A stretch of DNA of 32,770 nt from Pseudonocardiaceae bacterium (GTDB lineage: Bacteria > Actinomycetota > Actinomycetes > Mycobacteriales > Pseudonocardiaceae): positions 1 through 32,770 of the forward strand of contig JAICHZ010000006.1 in the NCBI GenBank assembly GCA_025924655.1, written 5' to 3'. A program made the translations under genes and the position numbers. Below are positions 30,038 through 32,770 of this stretch, piece by piece (position 1 is the first letter of the stretch; each line of letters begins with the position of its first letter). The notes under the pieces are model-generated. The model was not told the DNA's origin. It was given only the letters and a program-made list of their open reading frames with translations, and made no database searches.

Positions 30038-30694
30038 TCATCGGACGGGCGGGCCGCCCCATTTCGACACGAACCGCTGCCGGTCCACCTCGGCGTAGTC
30101 GGCAAGCTCATCCGTCAGCGGTCGACCGGGACCGTGCTCAATGGTCAGGCCACGCACCAGACCCGTGCCAGCTGCCTTGCGGTGCTGCCATTCGAAGTCG
30201 TCGGCGGCGTAGCGCCAGCGGAACTGCTCGTCGAAGCGCAGCCCGAGTTCGCCGGCTACCAGCATGCAGGCACCGGGGATGCAGTGCTCCGTCGTCCACG
30301 GGTCCAGGTCGTAGCGGGTCTCGACCGCGCTGGTAACAACGCCGCGCCAGTCGGCACCGACCATCGCGAGGTTGTAGTTGCGCAGCACCATCCGCAGCCG
30401 GGCCAGCGTCGACCATTCGATGCGCACGTCGAACTCCATGCACAGCACCTCGTAGGGCCCCGGTTCGTGGTGCTGCTCGATCCACTCCAGACCGGTATTC
30501 CACCTGCGGGAGACATTCACCCCCGGTTCGGCGGACACCAGCAGGGTCATCCCGGGTAGGTCTTCCGGTGCGATCGGCTCGGGGTGGGTGGTGACCACCA
30601 CCGTCCGGTCCACCGGATGGCTCAGGTGCGCCAGAGACGTCGTGAGGTCCCCCAAGCGCGGATGGTGGCACGGGGTCAGTACCCAGGTGTTCAT
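30038..30694 (-). CDS. Glycosyltransferase-like (GT2/GT-A type) protein
   Basis: MNTWVLTPCHHPRLGDLTTSLAHLSHPVDRTVVVTTHPEP...NVSRRWNTGLEWIEQHHEPGPYEVLCMEFDVRIEWSTLARLRMVL...PGACMLVAGELGLRFDEQFRWRYAADDFEWQHR. Confidence 0.6.
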   Translation of the reverse strand: MNTWVLTPCHHPRLGDLTTSLAHLSHPVDRTVVVTTHPEPIAPEDLPGMTLLVSAEPGVNVSRRWNTGLEWIEQHHEPGPYEVLCMEFDVRIEWSTLARLRMVLRNYNLAMVGADWRGVVTSAVETRYDLDPWTTEHCIPGACMLVAGELGLRFDEQFRWRYAADDFEWQHRKAAGTGLVRGLTIEHGPGRPLTDELADYAEVDRQRFVSKWGGPPVR

Positions 30695-30932
30695 GCTGTC
30701 TCCAGGAAGCAAGCATCGATCGTGGTCGTCGACAGCGAGCGGGTGCGGCACGTGACCCACGCATGGCGAGTCACTGATTTGGTCAACGCCCTCTGGGCCT
30801 AGTAGTCACGCGCCGCGCGTGCGGCCGGACCGCGCCTGCGCCATCCATGCACGGCACGATTGGTAGCGTTGGCCATCTGTACTACGCCCATTCCATGATC
30901 GGGTTCAGCCCGGAAGCGAGACTTACGTAGCG

Positions 30933-32585
30933 ATGCTGGACCGCGTGGTGATCGACGGCCTGTTCCCCGCTGACCTGCCTGAACCCGCCCACTGGGAACG
31001 TCACTACCCACCGCGGGAGCTCCCCGAGGGTGCTCAGGTCACTCGCTTCGGTCCCTCGCCGACCGGTTTCGTGCATATCGGCGGCATCTACGTGGCCACG
31101 ATCGACCGCGACATCGCGGCGCACTCCGGCGGCGTCTACCTGGTGCGGGTGGAAGATACCGACCAGTCACGGGAAGTCGAGGGCGCGCTGGCGCAGTTCG
31201 CCCGCGCGTTCGACTACTTCGGTATCCCGTCGGACGAGACCGACGGGCACGGCAACTACGGCCCCTACCATCAGTCCGCCCGCGAACGCATTTACCTCAG
31301 CTACGTGCGAGAACTGCTGCGCCACGACAAGGCATACCTGTGCTTCGCCACCAAGAGCGAACTCGCCGACATCACCGGCCGCCAGCAAGCCGCCAAGATC
31401 CCCACCGGCTACTACGGATCCTGGGCCATCTGGCGCGATGCCGAACCTGGCACCGTACGTGCCAAGCTCGATGAAGATGCCCCATACGTGGTGCGCTTCC
31501 GCGCGCCGGACATCAACAACGGGCAGCGGGTCCGCTTCACCGACGCGATCCGGGGCAAGTTGGAGCATGAGGCCAATCGCAACGACACGGTCATCCTCAA
31601 GTCGTCTGAGCAATCGCCCCGGCTGCCCACCTACCATTTCGCGCACGCGGTAGATGACCACCTGATGCGTGTCACGCTGGTCATCCGCGGCGAGGAGTGG
31701 ATTTCCTCGGTCCCGCTGCACTTGCAGCTATTCGACGCCCTGGGCTTCGAACCGGTCACCTACGCGCACATCGCTCCGCTGATGAAGAAGATTGCCGGCG
31801 GGAAACGTAAACTATCCAAGCGCACAGACCCCGAAGCCGGCGTCGACTTCTACATCGAAGCCGGTTACCCGGCCGAGGCCGTCCTCTACTACCTGCGCGG
31901 CTTAGCCAACGGACGGCTCGCCGAACTGCCCCTGGAGAAAGCGCTCGCTACCCCGATCCGGCTGGATCAGTGCGGAGTCGCCGGTCCGCTGGTGGACCTG
32001 GTCAAGCTCGAAGACATCAGCGCCGACCACATCGCCACCCTGCCCGGCCCCCAGATTGTCGACGCCGTCCGAATTTGGGCTGGCCAATTCGATCCCGAAC
32101 TGGCCGCCGTCCTCGACGCTGAGCACGATCTCGCCCTGCGGACCCTCGCCGTGGAACGCGACGGTGTCGACAATCCTCGCAAGGATCTGCGCAAGTGGTC
32201 GGATTTCCGGACCGCCTACGGATTCTTCTTCCCGCAACTGTTCGCCGCATTATCCGGCCCCACCGACGAACGCCTCACGCCGCTCGGTGTGGACGCCACC
32301 ATCACCGCGAACTTCGCCCATGACTTCGCCGACGGCTACCAGCACCTGGATGACCCGCAGGAATGGTTCAACCAGATTCGCGAGCTCGCCGCAAAACATG
32401 GCTTCGCCCCCAACGCCAAGGAGTACAAGAAGAATCCTGACGCCTATCCGGGTTCAATTCGCGAAGCATCGCAACTCATCCGCGTCGCCCTCACCGGCTC
32501 CACCCGCAGCCCCGACCTCCACGCCGTCACCCAAGCACTCGGTGCTGCAGAAGTCCTTCGCCGGCTGCGCGCGCTAGCCAGCTGA
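30933..32585 (+). CDS. gltX: Glutamyl-tRNA synthetase-like class I aminoacyl-tRNA ligase, long clostridial-type variant
   Basis: HIGH-region FGPSPTGFVHIGGIYVATIDRDIA; VRVEDTDQSREVEGA; GNYGPYHQSARERIYLSYVRELL; PTYHFAHAVDDHLMRVTLVIRGEEWISS; KLSKRTDPEAGVDFYIEAGYP (KMSKS region). Confidence 0.87.
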   Translation: MLDRVVIDGLFPADLPEPAHWERHYPPRELPEGAQVTRFGPSPTGFVHIGGIYVATIDRDIAAHSGGVYLVRVEDTDQSREVEGALAQFARAFDYFGIPSDETDGHGNYGPYHQSARERIYLSYVRELLRHDKAYLCFATKSELADITGRQQAAKIPTGYYGSWAIWRDAEPGTVRAKLDEDAPYVVRFRAPDINNGQRVRFTDAIRGKLEHEANRNDTVILKSSEQSPRLPTYHFAHAVDDHLMRVTLVIRGEEWISSVPLHLQLFDALGFEPVTYAHIAPLMKKIAGGKRKLSKRTDPEAGVDFYIEAGYPAEAVLYYLRGLANGRLAELPLEKALATPIRLDQCGVAGPLVDLVKLEDISADHIATLPGPQIVDAVRIWAGQFDPELAAVLDAEHDLALRTLAVERDGVDNPRKDLRKWSDFRTAYGFFFPQLFAALSGPTDERLTPLGVDATITANFAHDFADGYQHLDDPQEWFNQIRELAAKHGFAPNAKEYKKNPDAYPGSIREASQLIRVALTGSTRSPDLHAVTQALGAAEVLRRLRALAS

Positions 32586-32595
32586 CTGTGCCCCC

Positions 32596-32697
32596 GCCTA
32601 TTGGAACCTAATCGCGGATGTGAGCGCCCAGAAACCGCCAAATGGAACCTAATCGCAGTTCCTGGGCCCGGCTGACTGGCTATTGGAACCTTATGGT
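32596..32697. repeat. Three ~20-bp repeats at an exact 41-bp pitch with non-homologous 21-bp spacers
   Basis: 32596 GCCTATTGGAACCTAATCGC; 32637 GCCAAATGGAACCTAATCGC (18/20 identical to copy 1); 32678 GGCTATTGGAACCTTATGGT (16/20). Spacers GGATGTGAGCGCCCAGAAACC and AGTTCCTGGGCCCGGCTGACT are unrelated. Confidence 0.85.
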
Positions 32698-32702
32698 CGT
32701 TG

Positions 32703-32770
32703 TCAGCTCATCGAGCTGAGGCAGAACGGGTGGCCGATTGGATCGAGCATGACCCGCCAGCGATGCGGTC
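32703..32770 (-). CDS. VOC (glyoxalase-like) family protein, C-terminal tip only
   Basis: Minus-strand frame ...PHRWRVMLDPIGHPFCLSSMS* matches the typical VOC C-terminus (DPEGHPFCL). Truncated by the window edge. Confidence 0.65.
   Translation of the reverse strand, partial: PHRWRVMLDPIGHPFCLSSMS

Noticed and set aside
30722-30802. Plus-strand peptide VVVDSERVRHVTHAWRVTDLVNALWA* as a DUF881-like fragment
   Set aside because: Only a short partial resemblance with the wrong motif order; probably coincidental.
30695-30932. T-box or other aminoacyl-tRNA-sensing leader upstream of the GltX-like gene
   Set aside because: No AGGGTGG-type T-box sequence and no clear specifier or antiterminator structure could be read.
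32596-32697. Calling the 41-bp-pitch repeats a CRISPR array
   Set aside because: Only three copies, with ~20-bp repeats and 21-bp spacers that are shorter than typical, and no cas genes in the window. Kept as an unexplained repeat array.

Overview
High-GC actinobacterial chromosome segment, inferred from mycothiol-type enzymes, the recA-recX-DUF3046 neighbourhood and the MetF/GGPP synthase/MptA neighbourhood. Most of it is ordinary core and secondary metabolism. In order: glutamate-type ABC importer gluABCD (gluA cut by the window edge); a decayed ABC-2 permease; a second glutamate-binding-like protein that appears to lack one lobe; a three-gene succinate dehydrogenase operon (-) with a LysR regulator (+); recX and recA (-) with a perfect palindromic SOS box; DUF3046; an MBL-Rieske fusion protein; a Leu/Val-type amino-acid dehydrogenase; a large Lhr-family helicase; a maleylpyruvate isomerase-like protein plus a SAV_6107-type HEPN protein near a second perfect SOS box; a GNAT; MetF; a crtE-crtI-mptA-like-crtB cluster; an amidohydrolase; a zinc-ribbon MBL hydrolase; a methyltransferase; a glycosyltransferase-like protein; a divergent second GltX-like synthetase; and the 3' tip of a VOC-family gene. 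The least explained structures are (1) three 20-bp repeats at an exact 41-bp pitch with unrelated 21-bp spacers at the right end, (2) a perfect 28-bp palindrome inside a methyltransferase gene, (3) the lobe-deleted binding protein, (4) the second SOS box beside the HEPN gene, and (5) the clostridial-type GltX paralogue. I found no clear phage, transposon or classical CRISPR-Cas locus. All assignments come from reading the sequence and protein motifs; no database search was run.
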